Source of the DNA: Silvibacterium bohemicum
Lineage (GTDB): Bacteria; Acidobacteriota; Terriglobia; Terriglobales; Acidobacteriaceae
Direction of reading: 5' to 3'
Assembly (NCBI RefSeq): GCF_001006305.1
Contig: NZ_LBHJ01000003.1
Coordinates: 545,403-609,402 of the forward strand
Length of the DNA: 64,000 nt
In this document: positions 11,501 to 20,031 of the stretch, piece by piece
Layout: each line of letters begins with the position of its first letter
Position numbering within the stretch: the stretch's first letter is position 1
The notes under the pieces: model-generated
Databases searched by the model: none
The model's input: the letters and a program-made list of their open reading frames with translations, nothing else
What the model was told of the DNA's origin: nothing
Made by a program: the position numbers and the translations under genes

Positions 11501-13786
11501 TCAACGCTTCTGCGGCTGCGCCACAATATCGGTAAACAGCACATCTTTCGGCTCTTCCGTCGTGACACTGGTGCGCATGTGCCGAATACCCTGGAATGTC
11601 AGGTAGAGAATTGGCAGCGCTCCTCCCAGAATGAAGACGACATCGCCCGGCATCCGAAGCCACTCAAGCACCGAGTTGGAGCGGCTGCTGATGTAGTTCA
11701 ACGTTCGCGCGTCATAGTAGCTCACGCTGATCGAATGATAGAGCTGCAAAATTCCCAACGGGAACAGAGTCGCGAAGACCATCCATGCGAGGCCCAGATT
11801 GAGCGACCAGAAGCTGAGCCGGGCCGCTTTATCCGGCCAATGCTTTTGCGGGATGATATAGCGCAGGCATAAGAGCGCGAGCCCGACCGATAACATTCCA
11901 TACACGCCCATAAACGAGGCGTGCGCATGGTTCGCGGTCAGGGCGGTGCCAATCTCGTAGTAGGAAACGATGGGCAAATTGATCAGAAATCCGAATACTC
12001 CCGCGCCAAGGAAGTTCCAGAACCCGACCGAAGCGAGGAACATCACAGCCCAGTAATGCGGGAACGGTGTTGTCGATCGCGCCTGTTGTGTCGTCCCCAA
12101 TTGCAGAAAGCTCCACGCCTCAACCGTGAGGAACGTAAGCGGTATAACCTCGGCAGCCGAGAAAAAAGCGCCAAGCGCCATGTGGAGAGCCGGCTCGCCG
12201 GAGAAATATACGTGGTGCATTGTGCCAACGATTCCGCCAGCCGAGTAAAGAATAACGTCGAGATAGATCATGCGCACCGCGGTGCGCTCGTGGACCACTC
12301 CCAACAGAACGAAGATGTACGCAACCAGCACCGTTGTGAACAGCTCAAGAAAGTCTTCAACCCAGAGATGCACTACCCAGAAGCGCCAGAAGTCCGTGGT
12401 CGTGAAATGCTCTCCGGGATTCGCAAGAAGTCCTACCCCATAGAAAGCGGGGATGGAGAGAGCAGAGTAGAAAAACAGCCACGGCATGTTTCCTGCATGC
12501 TCGCCCGCGAGCCGGCCGCGAAGCCCACGATAGAGAATTACGACCCAGAAACACAGTCCCACGGTCAACAGAATTTGCCAGAGTCGACCGAGATCAAGCC
12601 ATTCGAACCCCTGATCGCCCACCCATGCGTTGCGAATCAATCCCTGGATTCCACCGTATTCGCCCAAAAGGCTGCCCACAACCACGACGACAAGGGCGCC
12701 CAGCAAACCATAGGCAAGGAGATTTTGTCCGCGCGGCTCTCTTCCCGCAATCATAGGCACGAGGAAGATGCCCGCCGCGAGATAGGAAGTCGCCACCCAG
12801 AAGATAGACAGCTGGAGATGCCATGTCCTGACTACGTTGAATGGCAAAAGCCGGCCCAGATCGATGCCGAAGAAGTTCTGCAGGTCGGCGCGATAATGCT
12901 CGGTCGCTCCACCGAGCAGCGTCTGCACAACGAACAGCGCCGCCATGACGAAGAAGAACCATGCGCACGCATTCTGACCTGGAGTAAGCTGTACTTCGTC
13001 CGGAGCGCGAAAGGACATGCTCTGTTGTTCGCGTCCATGCCATCCCATCAGGTTCCAGCGACCAAAGACGCTGAGGAGCAGCCCGGTTCCGCCCAGCAAA
13101 ACGACAAGCGAAAGCACGCTCCACACGATAGAATCGGCAGTCGCATGGTTGTCGACGAGGGGCTCAGGAGGCCAGTTGTTGGTATAGGAGTAAGGATGCC
13201 CCGGACGAGCCGTAGAGGCAGACCACGCAGTCCAACTGAAAAAGGCCGTCAGCTGGCGAATGTCTTCCGGATCATGAATGGCGCTTGGTCTCAACCCGAA
13301 CTTTGTGGTGGGTTCTCCGAAGAAGGATGCGTAATAGGCTCGGCACTCTTCAAATGCATGTGCCTGAGCCGCGGTGTATACCAGCGTCCCTGTGGCCTTG
13401 TCGTAGTGATTCGACTTGAAATCCTGAATGGTGCGGCCACGCGCTCTGTCGGAGTCCTGGCCGCCATAGAACTCAATGCTCGAGAGGGCCGCGCGATGCA
13501 GATATTCCGTTGTGAAATCGGGTCCAAGATATGCCCCATGGCCAAAGATCGAGCCATATTCCATCAGGCCATTTCTTAGAAATACCTGCTGACCGCCCAT
13601 AATATCGGCGCGAGTGAACAGAGCTGCACCGTTCGCGCCTTTGACAATCTCAGGAATGGGCGGTTCGTCATTGTAGGTGTAATAGGTAAGTACGCCCATG
13701 ATGAAAAACCCAATGATCAGGACGATGGCCGCTGCCTGAATCCAACCGCGCGAGATCATCAGCGGACGCTTGTCGATCGTGTTCAT
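11501..13786 (-). CDS. norZ: Quinol-dependent nitric oxide reductase (qNor)
   Basis: 761 residues from ATG 13786, with GGGAG 7 bases upstream; the frame extends 31 codons further but without support. The protein combines the N-terminal hydrophilic domain of qNor (about 40-200, replacing NorC) with the 12-helix NorB-type core. HLQLSIFW, HLWVEDFLELF (His plus the conserved Glu), GTMHHVYFSG (non-heme iron His pair) and NHAHASFMGVYG (heme ligands) are all present. It reduces two NO to N2O at the cytoplasmic membrane using quinol. The neighbours show no NO-forming nitrite reductase, so its job is probably detoxification rather than full denitrification. An 11-base-arm palindrome 80-105 bases upstream may be its operator. 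Confidence 0.95.
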   Translation of the reverse strand: MNTIDKRPLMISRGWIQAAAIVLIIGFFIMGVLTYYTYNDEPPIPEIVKGANGAALFTRADIMGGQQVFLRNGLMEYGSIFGHGAYLGPDFTTEYLHRAALSSIEFYGGQDSDRARGRTIQDFKSNHYDKATGTLVYTAAQAHAFEECRAYYASFFGEPTTKFGLRPSAIHDPEDIRQLTAFFSWTAWSASTARPGHPYSYTNNWPPEPLVDNHATADSIVWSVLSLVVLLGGTGLLLSVFGRWNLMGWHGREQQSMSFRAPDEVQLTPGQNACAWFFFVMAALFVVQTLLGGATEHYRADLQNFFGIDLGRLLPFNVVRTWHLQLSIFWVATSYLAAGIFLVPMIAGREPRGQNLLAYGLLGALVVVVVGSLLGEYGGIQGLIRNAWVGDQGFEWLDLGRLWQILLTVGLCFWVVILYRGLRGRLAGEHAGNMPWLFFYSALSIPAFYGVGLLANPGEHFTTTDFWRFWVVHLWVEDFLELFTTVLVAYIFVLLGVVHERTAVRMIYLDVILYSAGGIVGTMHHVYFSGEPALHMALGAFFSAAEVIPLTFLTVEAWSFLQLGTTQQARSTTPFPHYWAVMFLASVGFWNFLGAGVFGFLINLPIVSYYEIGTALTANHAHASFMGVYGMLSVGLALLCLRYIIPQKHWPDKAARLSFWSLNLGLAWMVFATLFPLGILQLYHSISVSYYDARTLNYISSRSNSVLEWLRMPGDVVFILGGALPILYLTFQGIRHMRTSVTTEEPKDVLFTDIVAQPQKR

Positions 13787-13865
13787 AGATCGCTCCCTGG
13801 CGCCACTTCCAGATGGCGCTGGACCACTCCAACCCGGGTCTTCTTCGTCAATCGCGATCACGCAA

Positions 13866-13891
13866 CCGCAAAGATGCATTCATCTTTGCGG
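13866..13891. promoter_or_regulatory. Palindrome upstream of norZ, possible NO-responsive operator or terminator of the carbonic anhydrase gene
   Basis: CCGCAAAGATG, a 4-base CATT spacer, CATCTTTGCGG: perfect 11-base arms in the 140-base gap before norZ. The AAGATGCAT half resembles the NsrR half-site of enterobacteria. It also lies 35 bases after the carbonic anhydrase stop, but no T tract follows it on the transcribed strand. Confidence 0.5.
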
Positions 13892-13926
13892 AGCGCGAGC
13901 GCGCGAGTCTCCACCCATCCAAATGA

Positions 13927-14439
13927 CTACTTGCCGTCCTTCGGCGTTACTTCCCTTAGTTCGCCTGTCGCTAAATCGAAAACAAATCCACGAATTACTA
14001 CATTCGAGGGAATCCACGGATGCGACTTGAGCTTGAGCACCTGCTTTTGTGTCTGTAGATTCACGTCGGTGTAGCAATGGAATTTATCCGGAGATATTGC
14101 CCACGTTCCGGTCTGTTTGTGAAGGTGTTTCTCGAAATCTTCTTCCGAAAATATTTCCATCCCGCAGCCGGTGTGCCCAACGATCATGAGCTCTCGCACG
14201 CCCAGAACGTGAATTGAAAACATGAGAGACCGCACGACGTCATCTGTTGCTGCGGTTCCCACGTTACGAATTACATCTGCGTCGGCAGGTTTGATGTCCA
14301 GCCATTCGAGCAGTTGGTTCACGCGCGGGTCCATGCACGTGAGGATTGCAACCTTCGGAGCCGGCTTATTCGCCAGCGAAGGATCGTGGTGCGCTGCGCT
14401 CTTACGGCTTGCCGCAATGGCATGTTCGATCAAACTCAT
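13927..14439 (-). CDS. Beta-class carbonic anhydrase
   Basis: 170 residues from ATG 14439 with GGGAG 7 bases upstream; an extension to 14466 has no support. The zinc motifs C-x-D-x-R (TCMDPRV) and H-x2-C (HTGCG) are intact, as are the spacing and length of the short beta type. It interconverts CO2 and bicarbonate in the cytoplasm. It is read in the same direction as norZ, 140 bases upstream of it, and may share control with it. A 36-base palindrome lies about 205 bases upstream of its start. Confidence 0.93.
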   Translation of the reverse strand: MSLIEHAIAASRKSAAHHDPSLANKPAPKVAILTCMDPRVNQLLEWLDIKPADADVIRNVGTAATDDVVRSLMFSIHVLGVRELMIVGHTGCGMEIFSEEDFEKHLHKQTGTWAISPDKFHCYTDVNLQTQKQVLKLKSHPWIPSNVVIRGFVFDLATGELREVTPKDGK

Positions 14440-14515
14440 TTCGATTCTCCCTGAATAACGTTGCAAGTCCGGGATGCGGTTTGCACCGGTGCGTGCTTGA
14501 ATGTTGTTGATGCAG

Positions 14516-14541
14516 GCCGAACCCTCTCGTCCGGGTTCGGC
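14516..14541. promoter_or_regulatory. Hairpin in the leader of the carbonic anhydrase gene
   Basis: GCCGAACCC / GGGTTCGGC, perfect 9-base arms with an 8-base loop, about 77 bases upstream of the carbonic anhydrase start. It could be a leader structure; it has no U tract. Confidence 0.35.
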
Positions 14542-14642
14542 AATCTGCTGTCAAAGTTCAACGAGGATTGTTCGCATCGGCTCACGCGACCTTGGGCGCG
14601 AGGCTGATGTGGTGATTAAGCCAGAGGAAGATCGTTACAACA

Positions 14643-14678
14643 ATCAGACGAAGGTATCGATCGATACTTTCGTCTGAT
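14643..14678. promoter_or_regulatory. 36-base palindromic operator candidate, site 1
   Basis: Outer arms ATCAGACGAA / TTCGTCTGAT surround a GTATCGATCGATAC core, with only one non-Watson-Crick pair (14653/14668). Read on the minus strand, 20 consecutive bases of this element recur at 18291-18310 just upstream of an SDR gene. Such long symmetry is typical of a binding site for a dimeric repressor. Confidence 0.6.
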
Positions 14679-14877
14679 AGAACTTGTCCTGCATCACTTT
14701 CGAACTGCACAGGCGATCTGGAAACCACCATCCAGTTGTATGACACGAAGGCGCAATGGGCGGTCATCAGCAGCGGATTAGAGGCATAATCTACAGCGGG
14801 AAGGTTGAATCACTCTCGCGATTCGCTCGACCATCCACGCGAAAAACTTCTCTCGTGCTTCGGTATTGTTTTCGGAC

Positions 14878-16644
14878 TCAGACGAGAGGATTGCAAGCCT
14901 GTTGCAGCCCGGCGCTGGGCCGAAGCCCCGAATCACAAGGAATGGAAAACACAAAGGTCGCGCCTGGGCCATCGTTTTTTTCTGCCCAGAGATGACCACA
15001 ATGGGCTTCGACGATGGAGCGGCTCAGCGACAGCCCTATGCCCATTCCATCCCGTTTCGTAGTGAAAAAAGACTCGAAAAGCCGGTCACACGTCCCGGGA
15101 TCAAAACCTACCCCGGAATCGTGAACAGAGACGGTGGCAGCATTGCCATTTACGTCCGTGCGGATGAGCAGCCGCCTCGGCCGGTCGTTGACCATGACCA
15201 TCGCATCTGAAGCATTGCGGAATAGATTGACAAGAACCTGTTGCAGTTGAACTCGATCACCGTCCACCGCTGGCAGACGGTCGTTGAACTGGTGCTGCAC
15301 CATTACCCGGTGTTTCTGCAACTCATCCGACAAGAGCGCGATTACTTCTCGAGCCGCATCATTCAAGTCCACTCGCTCGACATTGATCTGCCTCTTGCTG
15401 AAAAGCGTTCGCAGCCTGGTAATCACATCGGTAGCACGTGTGCCATCGCGAATCGTACGTTGCGCAGTTTCCCGTGCGCCGTCAATGTTCGGAGGTTCGC
15501 TGTTCAACATCCGCAGGCAGGTGCTCGCATTCGTAATGATTCCAGACAGGGGCTGGCTCACCTCGTGTGCGATCGAAGCAGTCAGTTGTCCGATTGTCAT
15601 GATTCGCATCATTCTTGCGAGCTCCGCCTGAGTATTGCGCAGCTCTTCCTGGGACTGCTTCCAATCGTGCATGTCTACAACCGTGCCGTGCCACTTTACG
15701 ATGCGCCCTTCCTGGTCAAGCAATGGCAGCGCACTCGTCACACACCACCGGTATGTATGGTCAGCTGCGTGAAACATGCGAACTTCCACCCGATAGGGAG
15801 CGCCGCTTTTCACGCATGACTTCCAGACGTCCGCTGTCGATTCCACATCATCCGGATGCAGAAGGTTCGTCCAGCCATTGCGCATAACTTGTTCGGGACT
15901 AAAACCGGTGTAATCGTGGAAGCGCCCATTGCAGTAATCAATCACTCCATCTGACGAGGCGCTCCAAAGCATCTCCGGTATGGTTTCTGTTATCTCGAGC
16001 AGATTTAATTCCCGTATGCGCAGCGCTTCTTCCGCCCGCTTCCGGTCGTCAATATCAGTAGACGTGCCGACGAATTTGAGAACTTTTCCTTCCGCATCGC
16101 GCAAGCCCACGGCCTGGTTAAGATGCCAGCGATAAACTCCGTCCAGGGCGCGAAGAGACCGGGCTTCCATCGCAAAACCCTGTCCCGAGCGCACCCCCTC
16201 CCAAAAGGCTCCCGATGCTTTTTGTCGATCCTCGGGGTGAACCGCGGTCATCCATGCCTCGGGATGCGAGCGGACAAATTCCAGGGTCTGACCGGAATAG
16301 TCAAGCCAGCCTTGATTCACGAAATCCGGTGTCCCATCCGGCTTGAGTGTCCACGCGGATACAGGAAGATGCTGCAACAGCGCTGCCTGGAGCTTTAGCT
16401 CTTCGTTGGTTTCGGCGTGCTCTCTCGTCCGTTCCCGGCGATCGAATTCATTTGCTCCCAGTTTCTGTTCGCTCAGGAAGAGTGCAGATCGCAGTGCGGC
16501 TGCTGTTTGATTCGCGGCAACTCCAAGAACCGGTTTTCCGGCCTTCTCAGTTCCGCCATGGTCAAGAGCCGATGAGGGTACATGGTTACTGTATGGGTGG
16601 CGCGGAGTGGAAGCGATCGCAGTGTCGCGATAAAGAGCCTGCAT
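14878..16644 (-). CDS. Soluble double-PAS sensor histidine kinase
   Basis: 588 residues without membrane helices. Two PAS domains with their PAC ends (about 85-205 and 215-335; GTSTDIDDRKRAEE marks the first end), then a dimerisation/phosphoacceptor domain with the H box SIAHEVSQPLSGI (His about 360), N box NLFRNASDAM (about 473-482), DSGVGF and the FFTTKRDGMGIGL region. It belongs with FixL/NtrB-like cytoplasmic kinases. PAS domains often sense redox state, gas ligands or small molecules, but the ligand is not visible here. No response regulator is adjacent, so its partner is elsewhere. It is read in the direction of the carbonic anhydrase and NO reductase genes, 438 bases away. Confidence 0.93.
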   Translation of the reverse strand: MQALYRDTAIASTPRHPYSNHVPSSALDHGGTEKAGKPVLGVAANQTAAALRSALFLSEQKLGANEFDRRERTREHAETNEELKLQAALLQHLPVSAWTLKPDGTPDFVNQGWLDYSGQTLEFVRSHPEAWMTAVHPEDRQKASGAFWEGVRSGQGFAMEARSLRALDGVYRWHLNQAVGLRDAEGKVLKFVGTSTDIDDRKRAEEALRIRELNLLEITETIPEMLWSASSDGVIDYCNGRFHDYTGFSPEQVMRNGWTNLLHPDDVESTADVWKSCVKSGAPYRVEVRMFHAADHTYRWCVTSALPLLDQEGRIVKWHGTVVDMHDWKQSQEELRNTQAELARMMRIMTIGQLTASIAHEVSQPLSGIITNASTCLRMLNSEPPNIDGARETAQRTIRDGTRATDVITRLRTLFSKRQINVERVDLNDAAREVIALLSDELQKHRVMVQHQFNDRLPAVDGDRVQLQQVLVNLFRNASDAMVMVNDRPRRLLIRTDVNGNAATVSVHDSGVGFDPGTCDRLFESFFTTKRDGMGIGLSLSRSIVEAHCGHLWAEKNDGPGATFVFSIPCDSGLRPSAGLQQACNPLV

Positions 16645-16822
16645 GGGAGACCCACCTTTCGAGCAAAATAAGGTAAGAAGCGATGACTAATGCTGTCGGA
16701 GCGCAGATCCAGCGGCTCCCACAAACGCGAATCCCAGTGCAGCGATATGAGTACGGCCAATGAGTATCGAACGCAAGAGCCCAATGAGTCCCAGGGGACT
16801 GTGTAGCTGATTTGAAAACTCG

Positions 16823-17140
16823 CTAGCATTCCATCGTGCTTCTGAATTCGCGGGGGGTCACGCCAACGATCTTCCGAAACACCTTAGTGAAATGCTCCTG
16901 GGTATAAAAGCCGGTCAGCCTGCTCACCTCGGCGATGCTGAGCGCTCGATCCTTCAGATGGAGCTGCGCACTGTCGATTCTGGCCCGCAGAACATACTGA
17001 TGTGGGGTCAGGCCAGTCGCCTTGGTGAACAAGGATACAAAATAGTTCGGCGACACCCCGGCGATCTGGGCCATGGCCACCAGGCTTATGTTGGCCCCAG
17101 GGTTCGCGTGGATGTAGTCGATGACGATAGCTACGCTCTT
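16823..17140 (-). pseudogene. AraC-family regulator remnant (DNA-binding part only)
   Basis: The two AraC helix-turn-helix motifs are intact (IDYIHANPGANISLVAMAQIAGVSPNYF, then EVSRLTGFYTQEHFTKVFRKIVGVTP), ending at the stop at 16823. There is no N-terminal ligand domain: a TAA lies in frame just upstream of the homologous region, and the DNA beyond is the control region and start of another AraC gene on the other strand. A GTG at 17080 could start an 85-residue product. It resembles the C-terminal part of the neighbour at 17324 but is clearly diverged, so it is a remnant paralogue and not a recent duplicate. Confidence 0.7.
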
Positions 17141-17323
17141 TTTGCCAATATGCGCATCCTTTCTCTTCGCTTATCAGCCTCTGCGAGAAAACAATACTCG
17201 AGAACATTGGTCGAAAGCTCCGGTTTTGGTCAGTTCTTCCGATTAAATGGTCAAAAAAAACAGGGTTGCTCCAACGGCGGTATGATTCTCCTACTGGGCC
17301 CACTGTTCGACGGAGGTAACACG

Positions 17324-18259
17324 ATGGATATCTCTGGGGTTCTTCCTGTTAAGGCTGTTGAGGTAATGCGCAACGGATGCGGGGTGTGTCCTATTCCCGC
17401 GATATCTTCTCTAAGCAGTAAACGGGCCGGGTGGGACGGCATTGCCCTGGAATCGTTCAGCGATGTGCCGGGCGTCTCGATTCCGGATCACGATCATCCG
17501 ACTCATTTCCTGAATCTTCTTACCCATGGAAATATCAAGGCGCAGTGGACTACGGAGGGCAAGAGCCGCAGCGCGGACAATGGCCCCGGGACGATCTACG
17601 TGTTGCCGGCAGGAACCCGCGATCGCCTCACCTGGTCCGGCCCGACCACTCGTATCATCCTGATCATGGAACCACGCTTCCTCGCGCGATCGTTTGAAGA
17701 CACCGCGCATCTCGACGATGTGGAACTGACCACCCACTGGAATTTGCGTGACCGCCATATTCAATCGTTGATGCTCGCTCTGCATGCCGACCTGGAAGAT
17801 GGCTCGCCGGCAGGTCCGCTCTACGGCGAATCTCTCGGCCTGGCGCTCGGCACCTATCTGGTCCGCCGTTATTCTGTACGCAATTGCGCCAAGCTTGATT
17901 ACCGGGGCAGCATGCCGACGACGCGCTTGAATCGGACCCTGGAGTTTATTAACCAGAACCTGACACGGGATATTCGCTTGTGGGAGCTTGCCCAGATTGC
18001 TGGCATGAGTCCTAACTACTTCTGCGAACTTTTCAAGCTAAGCACAGGCCTGCCCCCTTACCAATACATCCTGAGGTGCAGAATTGAACGCTCGAAACAA
18101 TACCTGCGCGATCCGAAGATGTCCTTGGCGTGCGCTGGATCGGCGGTTGGCTTTGCCGATCAAAGTCATTTCACGAAGGTCTTCCGCAGAATCGTGGGCG
18201 TCACGCCGATGAGATTCCGCGGCAAGATTGGCTCCGAGCACGAGCACGCCGACGCCTGA
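17324..18259 (+). CDS. AraC-family transcriptional regulator
   Basis: 311 residues from ATG 17324, with GGAGG 7-8 bases upstream. The frame is open much further upstream (to 16892) but that stretch overlaps the antisense AraC remnant. The N-terminal half (about 1-190) is a cupin-type sensing domain with HDHPTHFLNLL; the C-terminal half has two helix-turn-helix motifs (LWELAQIAGMSPNYFCELF and CAGSAVGFADQSHFTKVF). AraC proteins of this build usually activate a neighbouring catabolic or stress gene on binding a small molecule. The SDR gene 95 bases downstream on the same strand is the obvious candidate target or co-regulated gene. Confidence 0.9.
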   Translation: MDISGVLPVKAVEVMRNGCGVCPIPAISSLSSKRAGWDGIALESFSDVPGVSIPDHDHPTHFLNLLTHGNIKAQWTTEGKSRSADNGPGTIYVLPAGTRDRLTWSGPTTRIILIMEPRFLARSFEDTAHLDDVELTTHWNLRDRHIQSLMLALHADLEDGSPAGPLYGESLGLALGTYLVRRYSVRNCAKLDYRGSMPTTRLNRTLEFINQNLTRDIRLWELAQIAGMSPNYFCELFKLSTGLPPYQYILRCRIERSKQYLRDPKMSLACAGSAVGFADQSHFTKVFRRIVGVTPMRFRGKIGSEHEHADA

Positions 18260-18290
18260 AAGGAAGCCGCCGAACGCTGTCGCTTGGCTA

Positions 18291-18316
18291 AAGTATCGAT
18301 CGATACCTTTGTCTAA
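18291..18316 (+). promoter_or_regulatory. Palindromic operator candidate, site 2
   Basis: AAAGTATCGATCGATACCTT, then TGTCTAAT, ending about 36 bases before the SDR start. The 14-base core is perfectly symmetric, and the right flank matches the reverse complement of site 1 (14643-14678) with two differences. Both copies have the same orientation relative to the downstream gene. Confidence 0.6.
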
Positions 18317-18353
18317 TGGTATCGCCTCTGCGTTTCAGGCTTAATCCGGCTAC

Positions 18354-19073
18354 ATGAAGATTGAATTGTCAGGACAAATCGCTGTGGTTGCTGGCGGCAC
18401 CGGTGGCTTAGGCAAAGCGGTCAGCCTCGCATTTCTCAACGAAGGTGCAAAAACGGTGGTGACCTACCGTAGAGAAGAGGAATTCCTCTCGTTGAAGGAT
18501 GCGGCTGGTTCAAACAAGAGCTTGCTGGAGGGATATCAGGTCGACGTAACCGACGAATCTTCCACCGCAAAATTCATCGATAAAGTTTTGGTGGCTCACG
18601 GCAAGCTGGACACTCTCGTAAACACAATAGGGGGTTATGCCGGCGGCATAAAACTGTGGGACACGGACTCCACTGTTCTGGACCGTATGCTGTCGCTGAA
18701 TTTGCGCTCCGGCTTCATTCTCGCCCGCGCGGTGCTGCCTGCCATGCTGCGATCAGGCCATGGATCTATCGTGAACGTGGCTGCGAAGGCAGCCGTCGAT
18801 CACGGAGCGGGCGCAGGAGCATATGCCGCGTCCAAGGCTGCCGCAGTTGCGCTCATAGATTCCCTGGCAGGCGACTGCAAGGGAACAGGCGTGCGCGTGA
18901 ACTCCATTCTTCCCAGCATCATCGACACAGCCGCAAACCGAAAGGCAATGCCAGACGCCAACTTTGCAACGTGGCCAAAGCCTGAGGACATCGCAATGGT
19001 CGTACTGTTCTTGTGCAGTGAGGGTGCCAAGACGATCCACGGCGCGGCAATTCCGGTCTATGGGAATAGCTGA
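18354..19073 (+). CDS. Short-chain dehydrogenase/reductase
   Basis: 239 residues. Classical Rossmann fold with a glycine-rich cofactor site (AGGTGGLG), NTIGG, and YAASK as the catalytic Tyr/Lys. The usual catalytic Ser before it appears as Ala (VNVAAKAA), as in some SDR subgroups. It should use NAD(P)H on a small carbonyl or alcohol; the substrate is not predictable. The start is only about 36 bases after the palindromic site 2, and the gene follows an AraC regulator, so it is likely an inducible gene. It converges on ssb. Confidence 0.88.
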   Translation: MKIELSGQIAVVAGGTGGLGKAVSLAFLNEGAKTVVTYRREEEFLSLKDAAGSNKSLLEGYQVDVTDESSTAKFIDKVLVAHGKLDTLVNTIGGYAGGIKLWDTDSTVLDRMLSLNLRSGFILARAVLPAMLRSGHGSIVNVAAKAAVDHGAGAGAYAASKAAAVALIDSLAGDCKGTGVRVNSILPSIIDTAANRKAMPDANFATWPKPEDIAMVVLFLCSEGAKTIHGAAIPVYGNS

Positions 19074-19118
19074 TTTTCAAGCCCGCGCCGTCGCGCAAAT
19101 CTCTACCGGGATAGTTCC

Positions 19119-19589
19119 CTAGAACGGAATATCGTCGTCGGTGATCTCGGTTGAGTTCACCAGATCGTCGGAGGGGCCTGAGCTGCGCTGGTCGTAGGAA
19201 CTGCTGCTACTGCTGCGGTTGTAGCCTCCGCCTCCGCCGCTCTCTCCGTCGCCGCGGCCAGACAGAAGCACCAGCTCGCCGATGATGATCTCGGTCCGGT
19301 ATTTTTTCTCGCCGCTGGTCTTGTCGTCCCAGGAGCGGGTCTGGATGCGGCCTTCGATGTAAAGCTTATTGCCCTTCTTGACGTAGTCGCGGATGATCTC
19401 CGCGGTGCGCTGGTAGGCCACCAGATTGTGCCACTCGGTGCGGTCCTGCCACTCGCCGCCCTTGTCCTTGAAGCGCTCCGAGGTGGCGATGGTGAGATTG
19501 GCCACGGCCGAGCCGCTGGGCAGAAATTTGACCTCGGGATCCTTGCCTACGTTGCCGAGAAGAATGACCTTGTTGACGCTCTTAGCCAT
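19119..19589 (-). CDS. ssb: Single-stranded DNA-binding protein
   Basis: 156 residues. OB fold at about 1-105 (MAKSVNKVILLGNVGKDPE, WHNLVAYQRTAEI, YIEGRIQTRSW), then a flexible Gly/Ser/Tyr linker and the acidic tip DDDIPF, which recruits replication and repair enzymes. It binds single-stranded DNA as a tetramer during replication, recombination and repair. The gene is single; the nearest genes are a convergent SDR and an unrelated small membrane protein. Confidence 0.97.
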   Translation of the reverse strand: MAKSVNKVILLGNVGKDPEVKFLPSGSAVANLTIATSERFKDKGGEWQDRTEWHNLVAYQRTAEIIRDYVKKGNKLYIEGRIQTRSWDDKTSGEKKYRTEIIIGELVLLSGRGDGESGGGGGYNRSSSSSSYDQRSSGPSDDLVNSTEITDDDIPF

Positions 19590-19682
19590 GGGTGTCGATG
19601 TACTCCAATCGCATTTATCTTGAGAAGAATAACAGGGGACCGCGCCTCCTGCGAATCGCCCCTCGCGCCGAAACGCACGTTA

Positions 19683-20024
19683 TTAGGCCTTTGGTAATCT
19701 CCCAGCCCGTCTCTGGATGCTCAGGTTCCTTAGCCATTTGGCGAATCCCAGCAGAAAGAGAAGGAAGCCGAAGGGCAGGCAGCCCATGGCCACCAGCAGC
19801 GAAAGCCATCCGGAATTGGTGTGCGGGCCCTGCGTTCCAATGCCGCCGAAGACGGTTTTGGTGAGGATCGCGGCGGCGATGCCGACCAGCAGAATCCAAG
19901 CGCCCGCCCGGAGCAGCTGCCGCGTTCCATCGTCATTCGGATCGGACAACGAACCGGCCGTCGCCGTGAGATGAATCTCACGGTGGGGCTGCTTTTCCGG
20001 TTCTTTTTCCATCAATAGGGGCAT
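19683..20024 (-). CDS. Small membrane protein, unknown
   Basis: 113 residues from ATG 20024; ATG 20012 is possible, and neither has a strong ribosome-binding site. Two hydrophobic helices lie at about 40-62 and 72-95, with a charged N terminus. No family was recognised. It starts 7 bases past the DUF420 stop and so is probably the last gene of the ctaB/DUF420 transcript, which suggests a role around heme or the respiratory chain, by position only. Confidence 0.6.
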   Translation of the reverse strand: MPLLMEKEPEKQPHREIHLTATAGSLSDPNDDGTRQLLRAGAWILLVGIAAAILTKTVFGGIGTQGPHTNSGWLSLLVAMGCLPFGFLLFLLGFAKWLRNLSIQRRAGRLPKA

Positions 20025-20031
20025 GAGGTTG

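Larger units (their letters stand above)
14440..14877. other. Intergenic region between carbonic anhydrase and histidine kinase
   Basis: 438 bases. It holds a hairpin with 9-base arms at 14516-14541 and the large palindrome at 14643-14678. A 61-codon frame on the minus strand (14582-14767) runs across the palindrome and has no recognisable product, so it is not called. Confidence 0.5.

Noticed and set aside
11921..13579. 552-codon frame antisense to norZ
   Set aside because: Highly charged translation with no domain; norZ on the other strand is certain.
14582..14767. 61-codon minus-strand frame across the 36-base palindrome
   Set aside because: The palindrome explains the sequence better as a control site; the product has no known relatives.
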